Shown: positions 37,671 through 50,234, counted from the stretch's first letter. The stretch: DNA of 64,000 bases from Hymenolepis diminuta (GCA_900708905.1 CAADRB010000031.1:3206120-3270119); one strand, 5' to 3'. Notes: a model not told the origin generated them from the sequence alone. Program-made: numbers and translations.

Positions 37671-39575
37671 TGTGTTTATGCAATTAATGGAATAACTCCT
37701 ATTTGAAATGGGAACTTATTATTTAGGGTATAATGTTTCTTCCTTCGATCAAATAAACCAAACACTTTGACCACTTGGCATTAAATTAACTTTCGTTTTC
37801 TCCTGAAAAATCTTAGAAAACGAACCACAATAGTATTGACTTAATGTGGAAATAATAATGGGTACGGATATTTCTTGAATCTATTCAGGTATTTGATTGA
37901 TTTTATTTATACAGTTTAATTAATCTTGGTCTCAATATATGATCCCGTCCCTTTCTCAGGTTTAAAAAGACCATTTCTTGATCCAATTTTCAGTCATCCA
38001 TGCCAGACAAGTATATCACGAAGGGGGTTCTCTTATCTATAGACATGAAAGTTGCTAACCCACATTCTCCATCACAATTCCACAAAAGCGTCCTCAAGGT
38101 AGATTTGACAAACAATCCGACTGATCTCATTACACTAATGATCGGTAGGGGGGAAAAGAAGGGACGTTTTCTAGACATGAAGTCATTAAAGGGAGAACAA
38201 GTTAGAGCGAGCAAAGCAGGTCAAGTTTTTGGTAAAGCTCAGTGAAGAGAAAAGTGAGTGGGATGGTAAGAAATCTGAATATCCGGCGAAATCCAGTTAC
38301 CGTGTTCCGTAAAAGCTCAGACAAATTGATCTATCATTGAACAGAAAGACGGAAAAAGAAAAGTAGGAAAATTTAATTAAATGGCATTCGCTTATTTAAC
38401 TGAATTCAGCTGGCATGATGAATGTAACCATTACCACTTCTCTTCTTCTCCCCTAAAATATGACAAATGACATTGTCAGCCGATAGCATGGCACTCTCAT
38501 CATGGTCGGAGTGTTCGATGATAAATCATTACATTTAGCCTGGAGTGATGCAAAAATGAGATTATTTATGAAATGGCACTTTTAACAGTTAAAAAAATAT
38601 TGTAATCCCACTTAATTTCAAACGCTTTAAAATCATAGGGCCCACTTTTGGGGACCGACAAGTATTTAAGTGAGTGAGAATTAAAAAGATTTTAAGTCAT
38701 TCCGACGTATTTACGAAAGATCACATTCGTTTATTTATTGCGAATTTCCTCTGTCTGAGAAAATAACTGCCAAAGTAATGGTTTTCCTAAAAATCTCGAA
38801 GTTAATATTGTATTTAACAATTCCAAGACCCACTCAATTGAATAATGTAACTTTATTCTTGTGAAAGCCTCTTCTTAGTATAGTGGCTCAGTTATAGATT
38901 TTACCTTAGCAAATTCTAGAGTAGCCAGTTGAGAAAGGTTAGATGTCAAATACAGAGTTTACTGCATAAGTAGTTTGATAGAATTTTGTTACTTTTATTA
39001 TAGAGATAAATAAATCTCTTGAAATTTCAATAATTTTAAAATTCAACATTTTTGCTTTAAATAGCACAAGTACAGGTAAGCAATGTGAGCTTCATCGATA
39101 GAATAAGATTTGGAAGAAATGTGAAGAGAAATATGGAGAAACAACATCGGTAAACGATCAGCGGTTCGAATTGGGTGAATTGCCAATTATACTGGCTAAA
39201 GCTGGGCAAAAATGGGGCAGCTGAATACGAGTTCCTCGTGAAAGTGACTCCTACAACCAAATTCAGGTATATTATGCCATTGGATATTTCGACGTCCAAT
39301 GTAAAAAATGAAAGCATCGACCACTAATTTTGCGCTCTAATTAAAATAATTAAGAGTCAATTGAGGGACTTTAAGAATGCAAGGCACTTTGTCACTAATA
39401 TCCTAATATCCCTTATAGAGCATCAGAATTTATCCTGTTATACATTTCCTGTTAGAGTAAATGCGTGGACCACTTCGTTTCATCAAATTTCATATGTGGT
39501 TTTGTCCCATATCGAATTCATCTTTTATGATTCTTTTCCCCTGAGTGTCTTTCTCCCTTAAACTGAATGAGCCAT
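37671..39575. other. Left arm between blocks 1 and 2, no gene recognised
   Basis: Overlapping open stretches at 37990-38245 on both strands and 39057-39317 on the minus strand resemble no known family. I did not find a convincing mirror match in 45.4-47.4 kb. Confidence 0.45.
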
Positions 39576-39579
39576 TTAG

Positions 39580-39800
39580 TGGCAATTAAAAAAAAGTCTG
39601 GATTAATTACGTCGGAGGGATAAAACACGTGGCCACTTGAGGTGACTTATGGGTTTTGTTGCCATGTTTAGTCTTTCCTTTGATTACGCACCCGGACTTA
39701 TATATTCCAACAGCTTTTATTCACCTGCGTCACATCTTAATTCACGCTAAAGAATCTTGTGCTCTCCTCCCCCTCAATTTTAACGTCCCCGTTTCCCCTT
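39580..39800 (-). repeat. Inverted-duplication block 2, left copy
   Basis: The reverse complement matches 45170-45420 in order: a G-rich GAGGGGGAGGAG word, AAAAGCTGTTGGAATATATA, GCGTAATCAAAGGAAAG, AACATGGCAACAAAACCCAT, AGTGGCCACG and AATTGCCACTAAATGGCTCA. The core from ATCAAAG to GGCCACG (39625-39690) is the best match. Confidence 0.7.
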
Positions 39801-40864
39801 AGGGTAGCCCTAATTGCTCAGACAACTGTTTCTTTTAATTAATCACATTCTGGTTAGTAGCGGTTAGGGGATTTAGGAAAAGATTGACTTCATTATGGAT
39901 TTCAGGATTAGAATTCAAAGAATGAAATAAACAATGTTTCATTTGAATATTTTCATTTACTTCAGTATTTTACCTACAGTATCAAAGGTAAATAATCACC
40001 ATTGCAAATAATTTTGCACTCATGCATAAATAATAGGAGTTTAAGGAAGACAAAGATTTTTTATCTTATTATTAGGTTTATATAAACTGTACGACATTTC
40101 ATTTTTCCTTGTCTTAGTCTTTCCATTTCAATACTTGCGGAATTGCTGATGTGCAACTGAGAACATCTACGAAGTGAATTTGTGTTTATCGTCAAATTTT
40201 GATAGCTTCAGAACATGTTGTTAACTTGACTAAACAAAATTCACTAATTATAAGTACTTTGTACTCATTCCTCAATTTGTTGTAAGAACTTCGATCACTA
40301 TTTGTTATTTCTATTGCAAATAAATTCATCTACAATTCTTGCATCAGTTAAATCGAAAATCAATGGCCAATTATTAAATCCGCTAAATTGAATTTTCAGT
40401 TCTGTCCCTATTCACTCGGACTAGCACTAGCAGCTTAAAAGTGAAAATTAGGACTTTATCCTAATTTGTCTGCAACTTCATTTTTCAGGAAACGAACGAA
40501 GAAATGAATATTTAATGAAGCATGCACTTCGTAAAGATTTAAGCTGGAATCAAGCAGGCCTAGGTATCATTTATGGGGAATATAGATTTAGTCCATTGAA
40601 CCATAAAATTCGTGACAATTTTGATTAACTCAGCATTGATGCGAATGCCCAAACAAATAGAGAAGATGTTCAATGTTAGTGACCTTGCAAGAAATATTTG
40701 CTTAAATTGATCTTGAAACAACTGAGATTATGTCTTAAGAGCTGCATTCAAGGGACTGTAATTACAACGATCCAGAATTCATTCAGGTTGTGGGGTCAGG
40801 GGCTGCCAGGTTAGTACACGCATGAGTGACCGACTGGAATTACCCGATGTTTCTGACTCATTCC
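39801..40864. other. Intergenic, nothing recognised
   Basis: AT-rich sequence inside the inverted duplication near its axis. No gene or repeat family was recognised. Confidence 0.5.
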
Positions 40865-41126
40865 CGTATTGGTGACGCATTGGTCACTGTGTCCGTCTGT
40901 TATATCAGAGGTCATGAGTTCGATATCCATCTGTGGACAAACAGTGAGCAGAACTGCCGACCGTACAGGTTAATTCTGACTAATAAAGGGGCAACAGAAT
41001 GCTAGCTTCTCATCATACAGGGTCCATTATTCAACTCCCTCCTTCCCCTGGCCCTACCTAAGATCAGTATTGGAAACCTCTTTTCTAAATGGGCTGGGGA
41101 GTTAACTTGAGGTTTAAATCACGGAA
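40865..41126 (+). mobile_element. tRNA-derived SINE copy 7, ends at gap
   Basis: GACGCATTGGTCACTGTGTC, CAGAGGTCATG and B-box-like GAGTTCGATATCC (40916-40928), then TTAATTCTGACTAATAAAGG and AACAGAATGCTAGCTTCTCA. It runs to an assembly gap. Confidence 0.7.
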
Positions 41127-41197
41127 NNNNNNNNNNNNNNNNNNNNNNNNNNNNNNNNNNNNNNNNNNNNNNNNNNNNNNNNNNNNNNNNNNNNNNN
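41127..41197. other. Assembly gap (71 N)
   Basis: A run of N flanked by SINE copies in opposite orientation, close to the axis of the inverted duplication. Its true length is unknown. Confidence 0.99.
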
Positions 41198-41320
41198 AGG
41201 GAGGAATGATGACAAGAATTAAACAGGGCGTTTGTACCCACACACCACTAGATATTTACTGATGGCCATTGATCTCGTGACCTCTACCATTGCAGACGTT
41301 GACCAATGATATATAATTCC
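41198..41320 (-). mobile_element. tRNA-derived SINE copy 8, partial
   Basis: On the minus strand: ATTGGTCAACGTCTGCAATG, then GAGGTCACGAGATCAATGGC. Only the head and early body are present next to the gap. Confidence 0.6.
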
Positions 41321-43009
41321 AAAATCTCATAAAGGGATTTTATTTCTATGCTCATCGTGAATAGAGGAAGATCATTATGGAAATTCCTTGCCGAATAAAT
41401 CCGCATCTTTGATCGGTATCCATTCCACTCACTGTACGTGGGCATTAGAATTCAATTTTAAATTCTAATAGAGTTAGTAATGTTTGTATTATATAAAGAA
41501 TCTAAATGGGAAGGCATTAACTCTAATTAAAGGGTGACAAACTCTCAGTAAGCACCAGACTAATTGGATATCAGAATGAAAAATTAGAACAGGAGATAAA
41601 TATGATTGAACACAAAAAATAGAGAGAACCCTGGGATTGGTAAATAACTGCATCTTTTGCTCTTTATGTAGACTTTGGGTTACAGTGATATGGCTTTTTG
41701 AAATGCAAAAATTGATAACTCGAATGGTAAAACATCTATATAACTGTAAACACCAACACTCGGGCTACTGTGACCCCTCTTTTAAGTTAAACTCATTCAG
41801 CTGTAAAAACAGTTAAGGATTATGAACCACAGGTGATGCGGATTTTAATGCGGTGAGGGCATTAACATCGGTTTAATTCTGGGGCTTGCTCTAAATTTGG
41901 AGTTAAGGGGCTTTTATTAATTGGCTGACCACGAAATCATTTGAAAGTTTGTTATCAAGAAGATGAAATGAAAGCACAAGCCCAATTAAACTTCAAATGA
42001 AAAAGGATGATCTAATGATTATGGAACTACGATGAAGTAGTGTTCTCACAATTTCCGGACTCCCACTTCTTTCTCTTTCTATGCGTTTGGAATTTTCCCA
42101 TTTTTGAAAGGTTACAAAACGTTTTCTCTGCCACGGGAAATAAATCGGTTAGCATTCCATGACTTGGTAAAAATTAGTCAATCTAAGGAGATAATTAACA
42201 TGAAGCTGGTAATCTGATAATTTGAAAATTATGCACAATTTTTTGTGAGTTTTTAACAAAATGATGATAGACACATTCACTCATTAGTGTGAAAAATGAA
42301 ATGGGATTATGAAAGCTCACTCTCTGTTTTCTTTGAACTATCTTAGTTGATTTCAGTTAGTTGACCTTGGCTATAAGAAGTCAGGATTAATTAATATAAA
42401 TTTATCTTTTTGTTGAAAAATAAATAATATCTAACTTTCAAATTTTAAAGTCTTCTTTCAAATGAGCTAAATTATACCACAATCATGGGTTGCTGGCACA
42501 ATTATTGGTGAGGTCCTTCGATTTGAATTTAGGATAAGCATGGATTAGAGCTCAATTTGAGTGAATTCCAGTGAGCTTCTCGATATCAAAATAATGTTAA
42601 TTACTATCGATGTCTTAGGTATTGGACGAGAAATGCATTGGAATGATACGGTCACCCTTTCAAATTCGTCATCTAGGGAATACATCTGAACATTTGGAAT
42701 TTGAAACACCAGAATATGATGCAATGGACTATCTATTAAGAAAAAGAGTATAATCAGATTCAAAAACCAAATAAAGTGAGATTTGTTTGATACCCTGACT
42801 TTATTCTCTACTTCCACAAATCCTTTCCCTCCCTCACTCCTTATCAGACTATTTTACCAGTCCCAATGTTTAGAAGCTTTCCACAATTAAAAATGATAAA
42901 TACTTTTGTGTTGCCACAAGTAATACTAATAACATTAATCATTTTCTAACAGTTTAGTAAAGTTTTTTCCAACGTCCATTTTAGTCTGAAAGGTAACATC
43001 ACTAGCCTC
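41321..43009. other. Axis region of the inverted duplication, no gene recognised
   Basis: No recognisable gene. A minus-strand open stretch at 42545-42817 has a hydrophobic segment but no family resemblance. Confidence 0.45.
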
Positions 43010-43155
43010 TCTGATGTGAACCTAGAATTCTGCCACTCCTTTTATTAGCCAGATTTAACCATCGTGGTTGTCCATTCCACTCACTCGGTGTGCACTAATG
43101 GGCGTGACCACACAGGTGTGAAGGTTAACCGCTATGCCATTGGGGCAGGGTTCGT
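43010..43155 (-). mobile_element. tRNA-derived SINE copy 9, partial
   Basis: On the minus strand: AATGGCATAGCGGTTAACCT, GTGGTCACGCCC, GAGTGAGTGGAATGGACAAC, AAATCTGGCTAATAAAAGGA and GTGGCAGAATTCTAG. The body is well kept; the 3' part is missing. Confidence 0.7.
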
Positions 43156-43159
43156 ATTA

Positions 43160-44244
43160 GTCGTTTGACCTGACCCCACTGACCTTAACTGTGAACTATT
43201 TTAAACAAGGAGCAGCTGCTGATTCGTTCTACCTTCTCTGAAGCCTCAAGTTAATGCCACTCTGGCAACTCATTTTGAAAATATAATCTAGATCAATTAA
43301 TTTCCAATGCCAAAAAACTTATACTGGTCTATTTAATTCGCCGAGCGAATTTATTTTCATTTCCATTGCCTAAAACAAAGGGTAAACATTTACAACTTTT
43401 AATTGTGGAAGAGTACCTGAACAAGAGAACTAGAAAAAGATTTCCATTATAGTGTGGGAACAGGAGAATTTTCATAAACAAATAGATAATGCAGGACATC
43501 CTTAAGGATATCCTTATGCCTTGTCCTGTTTCAAAGTTCAAATGGCATTATTTGATCCCTAGGTTTCTGGATGAATTAATTTCCGCAAGGTTGAAAGCTT
43601 AGTTGACAAATGATTTATCATACCACCTCGAAAAAATTCGTTCCTTTGGGTAGCTAAAGACAGAGAGGAGATACTGGCTATTATACTCATTTATTAGTAA
43701 TTTTTTAAATGAATTTCCTCTCCTTCTCTCCGCTCAAACCAAAGTATCTTCGCCGTGAAATTTATATGCCTAGTAAAATATTGTCGCAAAAAATCGATCC
43801 CTTCAGAGAATTAATTCGTCATCCTAATTTGAATATAGCTGTTAAGATCTGCCAACCAAGCTCCTAATTAACCACTTGTATACAATGTAGCCGCAGTGAT
43901 TTTTCTGCAGGTGGACAAGTTCAGTTTTACCAGATCTCAACGTCAGTTATTTTATCCATAAGGTTCATAAGTTTACGGTTAAGCAAAGTTGCAAGGGAAA
44001 AGCTTTAAATAAAGTTGTCATTCAAGTCTATAATTATTTAACCGTGGATGTTAAGCCTCTCAATTTCTTTCACAAAAGGACATATTCATCTGATGAATTC
44101 AATAGTTGATAATCGATTTCTCAAACCAGAAGACATTAAAATTAATTATAAGATATTTTGCGCTACATTTTCTAAAATAAAATATCCACTTGAGTGACAA
44201 TTAGTCTACATTTTTCAGCTCAAATAAGTGAGGGATAAATGCCA
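43160..44244. other. Intergenic, nothing recognised
   Basis: No gene recognised. A short palindrome ATCCTTAAGGAT lies near 43498, and TGTGGGAA near 43452 fits a Su(H)-type site by sequence only. Confidence 0.45.
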
Positions 44245-44432
44245 AGAGTGGTGGTTAACGTGAGCGTCTGAAAGATCAGAGGTCCCTGGTTTTATGTGGA
44301 ATGTTCAGCAGCACTAGTTAAGGTTGATTAATAAAGAGGCTGCAGAATTGGAGATTTTCACTGTGGAGGCTCAATGATGCTAACCAACGCTTTCCTAGGT
44401 GAGCTTAGGAATTATTGCTATTATTGTTGAAA
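44245..44432 (+). mobile_element. tRNA-derived SINE copy 10
   Basis: AGAGTGGTGGTTAACGTGAG, CAGAGGTCCCTGG (degraded B box), TTGATTAATAAAGAGGCTGC and AGAATTGGAG, with the clearest 3' tail: AGGAATTATTGCTATTATTG. Internal deletions shorten it. Confidence 0.65.
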
Positions 44433-45165
44433 TTTAAGTGAAATCAACATCCGAATTCTGAGTTAAATTTTAATGAAATTAGTTACTAATGGACAAATGA
44501 AAAGGAGGAATTCTCTATAAAACGTTCGATAATTATCAGCACTATATGAAATCCAAAACCGATTATTCGAGCGCGTAATTACTGAGTTATCCTTATAGAA
44601 GTACAATAATAAATTGAAATAATCACTTAAAAGTCTGTTAAAAATTAAGTTAATCTTCCTCAATCACCCTCTGTACGTAACAAATACAGTCTTCAAAATT
44701 CTAAATTGGTAACGTCAAATTATTTCTAAAATTGATTTCAGAATGTACTAACTTAAATCTCGTAAGCCACTTGGCAAGTGATCTACAGTGTCCAAATCAA
44801 ACATTTTCGACTAATTATCGATTTGTACTCTGCAGATGTTCACAAATAATAGAGTGGATTCGATAATTAAACACATAATTCGATTATAAAAATAAGGGTC
44901 ATAATTACCAGGTTCGTTAGAATGGAAAATTCATTTACTATTTGAAATCGTATTTTATTGAAGGTCTTCGTGAAGAATAAAATTCGCAGAGAATGGAACT
45001 TGGTCCCACTTACGTATACAAAATAAAAAAATGGGGCTTGGAATATTGAAAAAGAAATTTTATCCAAAAATTATATCATTTTTATTTTATCTCATAATCG
45101 ATCATGAATTTAAAAAATTAAGCCTTTCGTGAACATTCCGACATCAGTGAAACGTTATTCTACAG
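44433..45165. other. Intergenic, nothing recognised
   Basis: Very AT-rich, with minus-strand open stretches (44463-44663, 44867-45067) typical of chance in such composition. Confidence 0.5.
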
Positions 45166-45169
45166 TACC

Positions 45170-45188
45170 GGGAGGGGAGGAGGGAGGG
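45170..45188 (+). other. Potential G-quadruplex
   Basis: Four G tracts (GGG, GGGG, GGG, GGG) separated by 1, 4 and 1 bases can form an intramolecular quadruplex. The left copy of block 2 keeps a related but weaker G-rich word on its minus strand. Confidence 0.5.
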
Positions 45189-45420
45189 AAATAGGATTAT
45201 TCAAAAGGAAAAAAACATGCTAGGCGTGGGGAAAAATTTGGATTCATTAATGTGGTTTAAGCTGTGGTATAGGGGTGTACAAACACAGCGGACATTTGAA
45301 TTCACGTGTGTTATCAAAGAAAAGCCTTAACGTGGCAACAGAACCGATTTGTCCCTTTCCAGTAGCCACCGCCATCATGACGATGTATTTTCCCTAATTA
45401 TTACTAAACTCAACACTTCT
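45170..45420 (+). repeat. Inverted-duplication block 2, right copy
   Basis: Partner of 39580-39800. Landmarks: GAGGGGAGGAGG (45172-45183), TTTAAGCTGTGGTATAG, GTGTTATCAAAGAAAAGCC, AACGTGGCAACAGAACCGAT, AGTAGCCACC and AATTATTACTAAACTCAA, all in the same order as the minus strand of the left copy. Confidence 0.7.
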
Positions 45421-47425
45421 TCACCTTGGCATGCAGTTTTTTCAACATCACTTTGAACAAAGCGGCACATTAAATTAGCTTTTCAAATAATATGCGTCAT
45501 ATCAGTAAATTTGTAAGTAATTAACATATTAATAAAACATATAGAACTAATAGCAAGAAAAATGCTGATAATCGAAAGGAGTATTTAAATATTAGAGCGC
45601 TGTTTTATACTAATGGGTAATGAAAAGCGATTCTTGCAATTCGAACTTCCGCTATTGTTGCAAAAGGGGCATCAATTATCGAAAGTCCTGTTGTGTCGTC
45701 AGACTCGACTCATTTTGGTGATACAATTGATGCAGAATCAACTTGTCGAATTCAGAATTCGTCTCTGACTGAGTTAAAATATCAACGTAAATAGTTCAGG
45801 GTATTCCTGTGTACTTTGAATTTTCTGTCCAGTCTACACTATATTGAAAATTTCTTTTGCTTTGGAACAAATCAGATTCTAATTTATGTTTTCCCCGTTT
45901 ATCTAGCATCTTCGTGGCTCAATGCTGCAGCTAACACATCACAATCTGGGTGTAGCACTAATAACTTGAATTCGTCTAGCAAGATTAAAAAACATACTGA
46001 CTTCGAGATAATACAGAAAATTGCTACACTATCAAACTATTCTCATTTAGGGGAAATTCAAGACGATTAAATAGTGCAATACGACACCATAGAACTTATT
46101 AATGTTTCTTAACTTATTACTCGCTCTTGCTTGAGTGAATACCTGGCCTCTTCTCAATTGGCTAAGCTTTAAATACGGGCGATATCTTACCCACAATTGA
46201 AATAAGAAGAAAAGATTGAGAAACTCGTCCACACTTTGCTCTCCACTGGAATGTTTATGATAGTCTAGATCGACTGAAGTTGGCCTTCATTTAACTAAAC
46301 ATAATCATTCGTCAAACTATTTGGCCATGAAGATGTGGATTTCAATTCATCTTTTTGCTTTTTCATTTGTCAATGTCTTTATTGGATGGAAAATGAGGGA
46401 ATATTATGATGTTCATTGCGTCAACAACTTCCTTGCCTGCCCTTATTCAGAAGTGGAATATCACGGGCTAAATACTAACTGTCACTGAATGTTTGAATTG
46501 AATTTAATCTAAAATGATAGTGTACCTAGTTTGTCGTCATCCAAGTCACATATGATCAAATCAATCCTTATCATTTTAGTTTAATTCTCATGTTTGACAT
46601 CGTGAGTATTGAAATTGACATTTATTCAATATTTTCAGATTGAAACAACAACTATCACCAAAAATACACGTGTCCATTAGCGTAAAATTACCATTGCATT
46701 ATCGATGAGATATTCAAAATACGATCTCGCTATTTGACGACATGCAATTCGAAGCCAAGCTTAACTAGACCCACTTCCAATTTTCTTACTCATTAGATGA
46801 CCTTATCTACTTTCAAGAATGCCACACTCATCCTTTTTACCATTCCCTCTAATCTCTCCTATGTTTAGGAAATGACCCTTTCCATTAATTTTGTTTGTTT
46901 ACCTCGTGGGCGCTTTTTTGAAGAATTTAGATGTAGAATATGCGTGTAATGCTAGCAACTTTCATGAGAACAGACAACAGAACCCGATACTGATATGACA
47001 GAAGACAGGGTAAGGAAAGATAGAAATATTGTGATTACGAACTGATACCAGGACAAACTAGGATCTGACAAAAATCTTTCAAATGCCTGCATAGCTTAAG
47101 AAATTTTAATTAGTAACTGTTAAAGTCTTCAGTTTAGTGATGAATAGAAAAGGTCTGTTCTGTCAACTCTAAAATACGCAATGGTTTTGATTGCAAATCG
47201 AAAAAATCATGCATCAAACAGGAGAAGGAATAAGAATTATTTTGAAAGATTATTGTAGGGGAAATAAAAGATATTTTACTTCAATCACACTATTCATCGA
47301 TCTTACTTACCTCGAACTTATGGAGTAGTTTTTAGTTCAGGCCTACTCATTCGTTTTCGAAAGGAATTTGCTATTAATTATAAGCAGAAATAACCCCCGA
47401 AATGGACAAATTTTAATTAAGACGG
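45421..47425. other. Right arm between blocks 2 and 1, no gene recognised
   Basis: A plus-strand open stretch at 45816-46070 ends in a hydrophilic tail but has no recognisable family. No SINE was seen here. Confidence 0.45.
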
Positions 47426-47429
47426 AATA

Positions 47430-47740
47430 CAAGCTATTTTCAAATAGCTGAAGGTAAAAAGCTGGGGAGGGAGCACAAATTTAGGGTGCACTCAGTGCAC
47501 TCGACCAGACACAAACCACAACATTATCGGATTACGCGTCTGTATGCACTGGATTCCGACAATCGAATTTCAATACTCGACTGACTTAAATTCCGTTCTA
47601 TCCCCTTTAAAAACCGGCACTCTTGTAAAAACTATGGGAAGGGCTCGCAGATGTCCAATACCGATCGATAAATTACATCGGTCATAACTTTAATTCGCAT
47701 ATGAAAGTTTTCCAGTTTCAACATCTACTATGAGCATCGA
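47430..47740 (+). repeat. Inverted-duplication block 1, right copy
   Basis: Partner of 37260-37565. Landmarks: TTTAGGGTGCA, AGACACAAACCACA, ACAATCGAATTTCAATAC and GCTCGCAGATGTCCAATACC followed by GATCGAT. The E-box and the AACCACA word are kept in both copies, as is the TAATTCGCATATGA flank. Confidence 0.75.
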
Positions 47741-49024
47741 AGGTGAAAATCTGAAGTTTCGTCTATTTAACATGGAAGTAGCAATACAGTCTGAAGAGTT
47801 GTTAGGAAAAAAGTACTTTGTTATTGATAATAATAGTCCTGTACTGAATTTTCGGAAATTAGTAATACATTTTTGAATGTTGGAATACCACTGTCGGGAC
47901 ATTCAAAATTATTTATACACACCTAGAGGCATCCATTGACGTCGAAATTAAATTTCATGCGAACCTCTTCAAATAAACTTTTGAAAAACAACATGACATA
48001 ACAGTATATTTTCTTCTTAGCTGAGCAGTGAAGAAATAAAAATTCCGAATTCCATTGATCGAAACGTTTCTGTCAGAGCGTTTCAAGCAACTTCTCCTGA
48101 ATGGGAGATATAGAGGAGCTGTCTATTCACTATGGTTACTATATTTATAAAGATATTATCAGTATTCAATCTACTTTAATAAACTAAACGTTTCATCAAG
48201 AAATGAAAATATGGACTGTATTTTAATCCACGTCATGTCTCATCAAAAAAGGCGGGTTTCTACAGGTGGGTGAGCCAATTTAACACGCGCAATGTGGCCT
48301 TGTGTGTTTAGGCCTTCTTTTAGGTCTTAGCAACACAAAAGTTGTGGGACTTTCAACACTCTGGATGATTTAAATGTCACTTAATTTATTTAAATTTAAT
48401 CAATAGACACAAAAGTGCTACTGACTGTCGAAACAAGTGCACTCAAGGCAGGGAACAAGAGATATAAAATGATTTTTCAAAACCTAAATTATTAGGGCAT
48501 CATTTGATTGACAAAATCAGATTGTGAAATTACTTGGTATTTCATTTTGAATAACAATTCAACTTAATTATTGATATTGATGCTCGCTTGAAACCCCACA
48601 GTCGATTATTGAATTCCTTAGACGAACTAATTTGCTTTTTCATGCAAGAGAACAGCAAAAAATTGGACTGATCATTTCCGGTAAATGGATCTGAGACAAT
48701 CCTCAGTGTTTTTATTTTCTCTTAATTGACCTCAAAAACATGGATTCCCAAGTCTTTATACCTATCATTTAGTCTCTAGTTACTCAAGTGGATGAAAATA
48801 TATAGGCCGAAAAAATAAAACAAATTTTCTTGATTTTCCTTTCTTATACTTGGACGTTAGTGATTTAGAAAAATAAACTAACTTAAAGAATTTAGACAGA
48901 TGTTTCTAGAACAATAATCAAATCGGGTAAGTACAGCTGGCAACACCGCTTATCTGCTCATCCATTAAAATGCCTATTCACCAATAAACGTCAGTAAACT
49001 TTCTTAGTCCATTAGGAGAAGTGC
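47741..49024. other. Intergenic, nothing recognised
   Basis: No gene recognised. The minus-strand open stretch at 47690-47902 lacks family resemblance. Confidence 0.45.
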
Positions 49025-49195
49025 TCACAACGCTTTACCCCGGTAGACGGGAGATATCTTGAAGTAGCTCTTATGAGAAACCACCTCTCTTGTTGACTAG
49101 ATTTAACTGGAGTGGTTGTTCACCTACATCACTGGATGTGCATCAATAAATATTGATTTCGCGGCATGGCAAACGTGTACGCGCACAGGTGTCGA
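49025..49195 (-). mobile_element. tRNA-derived SINE copy 11
   Basis: On the minus strand: TGCGCGTACACGTTTGCCAT, GCGAAATCAAT, GATGCACATCCAGTGATGT, TCCAGTTAAATCTAGTCAAC and TTTCTCATAAGAGCTACTTC. It is directly followed by copy 12 in the same orientation. Confidence 0.65.
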
Positions 49196-49395
49196 CGATA
49201 ATGATAATAATTTCCAGGCCCATTTAAGAAAGTGTTTTCCATCATTACAGAGCTTCTCTAGTGAGAGACTCCAATTCTGTTACTCTCAATAAATGCGGTA
49301 CGGTTAACTATTCCATTCACTGGGAATGGAACCCGTGACTTCTGACATGGCAAACGGGCACAGTAACCAATGCGCCACTGACGCACACAAATTAG
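49196..49395 (-). mobile_element. tRNA-derived SINE copy 12, full length
   Basis: Best complete copy. On the minus strand: GTGGCGCATTGGTTACTGTG, CAGAAGTCAC, B box GGGTTCCATTCCC, GTGAATGGAATAGTTAACCG, AACAGAATTGGAGTCTCTCA, AGAGAAGCTC, TAAATGGGCCTGG, and tail AAATTATTATCATTATC. It shows the tRNA-like head with both internal promoter boxes and an ATT-type tail. Confidence 0.78.
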
Positions 49396-49479
49396 TTTTC
49401 TACTTTATAACAGTTTTGGCCGGCGAAATAGGTTAGAATAAACTTGAGCTTCTCAACTCCTCTTCATTTTACTGTATAT

Positions 49480-49500
49480 GAGCATGCTTGCGGCATGCTC
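49480..49500. repeat. Perfect hairpin, 8-bp arms
   Basis: GAGCATGC (49480-49487) and GCATGCTC (49493-49500) around a 5-base loop. There is no U-rich tract or gene context to call it a terminator. Confidence 0.6.
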
Positions 49501-50234
49501 TCAGTCCTATTTGAAAACGGCCTAGCAAAACTTGCATAAATACTACGAAATATCGATATTTTGTTAATTTTCACGAAGTTAATTAATTGTTATATCTATT
49601 ATCTATTCTTTTATCTGTTATGACGAGATCCAACTTAGACAGGTGAAAATGAGGACGAGCCATTAACTGTCCAATTTTTTTACCTATTGTACTCATTTTT
49701 TGAACAACCATCTGAGAAAAACAACAAAAGTGCATTGTAATTGACATTTCACCGTCTGATCTCACAATCTCAAATATTTGTCGTGTGGTTCTCAAGTTGA
49801 TTAAATACCTGTCTAGTAAAATTTTGTTACTTTGCTGAGTAAATAAGCTTGTCTGATTAGGTATATTGACGCTTTATGTGGTGGTGATATATCTATCTGG
49901 TGATTTATTGGGGGGAATTGCCGATATCGATTTATCTTCAATTTTCTTTAATATTAGCAACATCTTCCATCCCCAATAATAGACTGATCGGGAAGAATGT
50001 TGAAGAAAGGAATGCGAATATCCATCTAGAAATGCGGGTTGTCCCCGTCAAACCGTGGAAAGATTTATGGACATTAGGGGCTTAAGACTAGCAACCTCAA
50101 TTTGACCATATGCGGGTCATTCTTCTAAATCGATTTCTTAAAACCAGTCTTCCAAATCCGGAGGTTTGTTTATGGTTTTCAGATGCCATTTCTACTCATT
50201 AAGACTAATTACGGATTATCGAGCGTCTAGCCTT

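Noticed and set aside
45816..46070. Peptide with KKHTDFEIIQKIA resembling an HLH helix 2
   Set aside because: No helix 1, no matching spacing and no splice structure like the true HLH copies.
49480..49500. Rho-independent terminator
   Set aside because: A perfect hairpin, but the genome is eukaryotic and there is no T tract.
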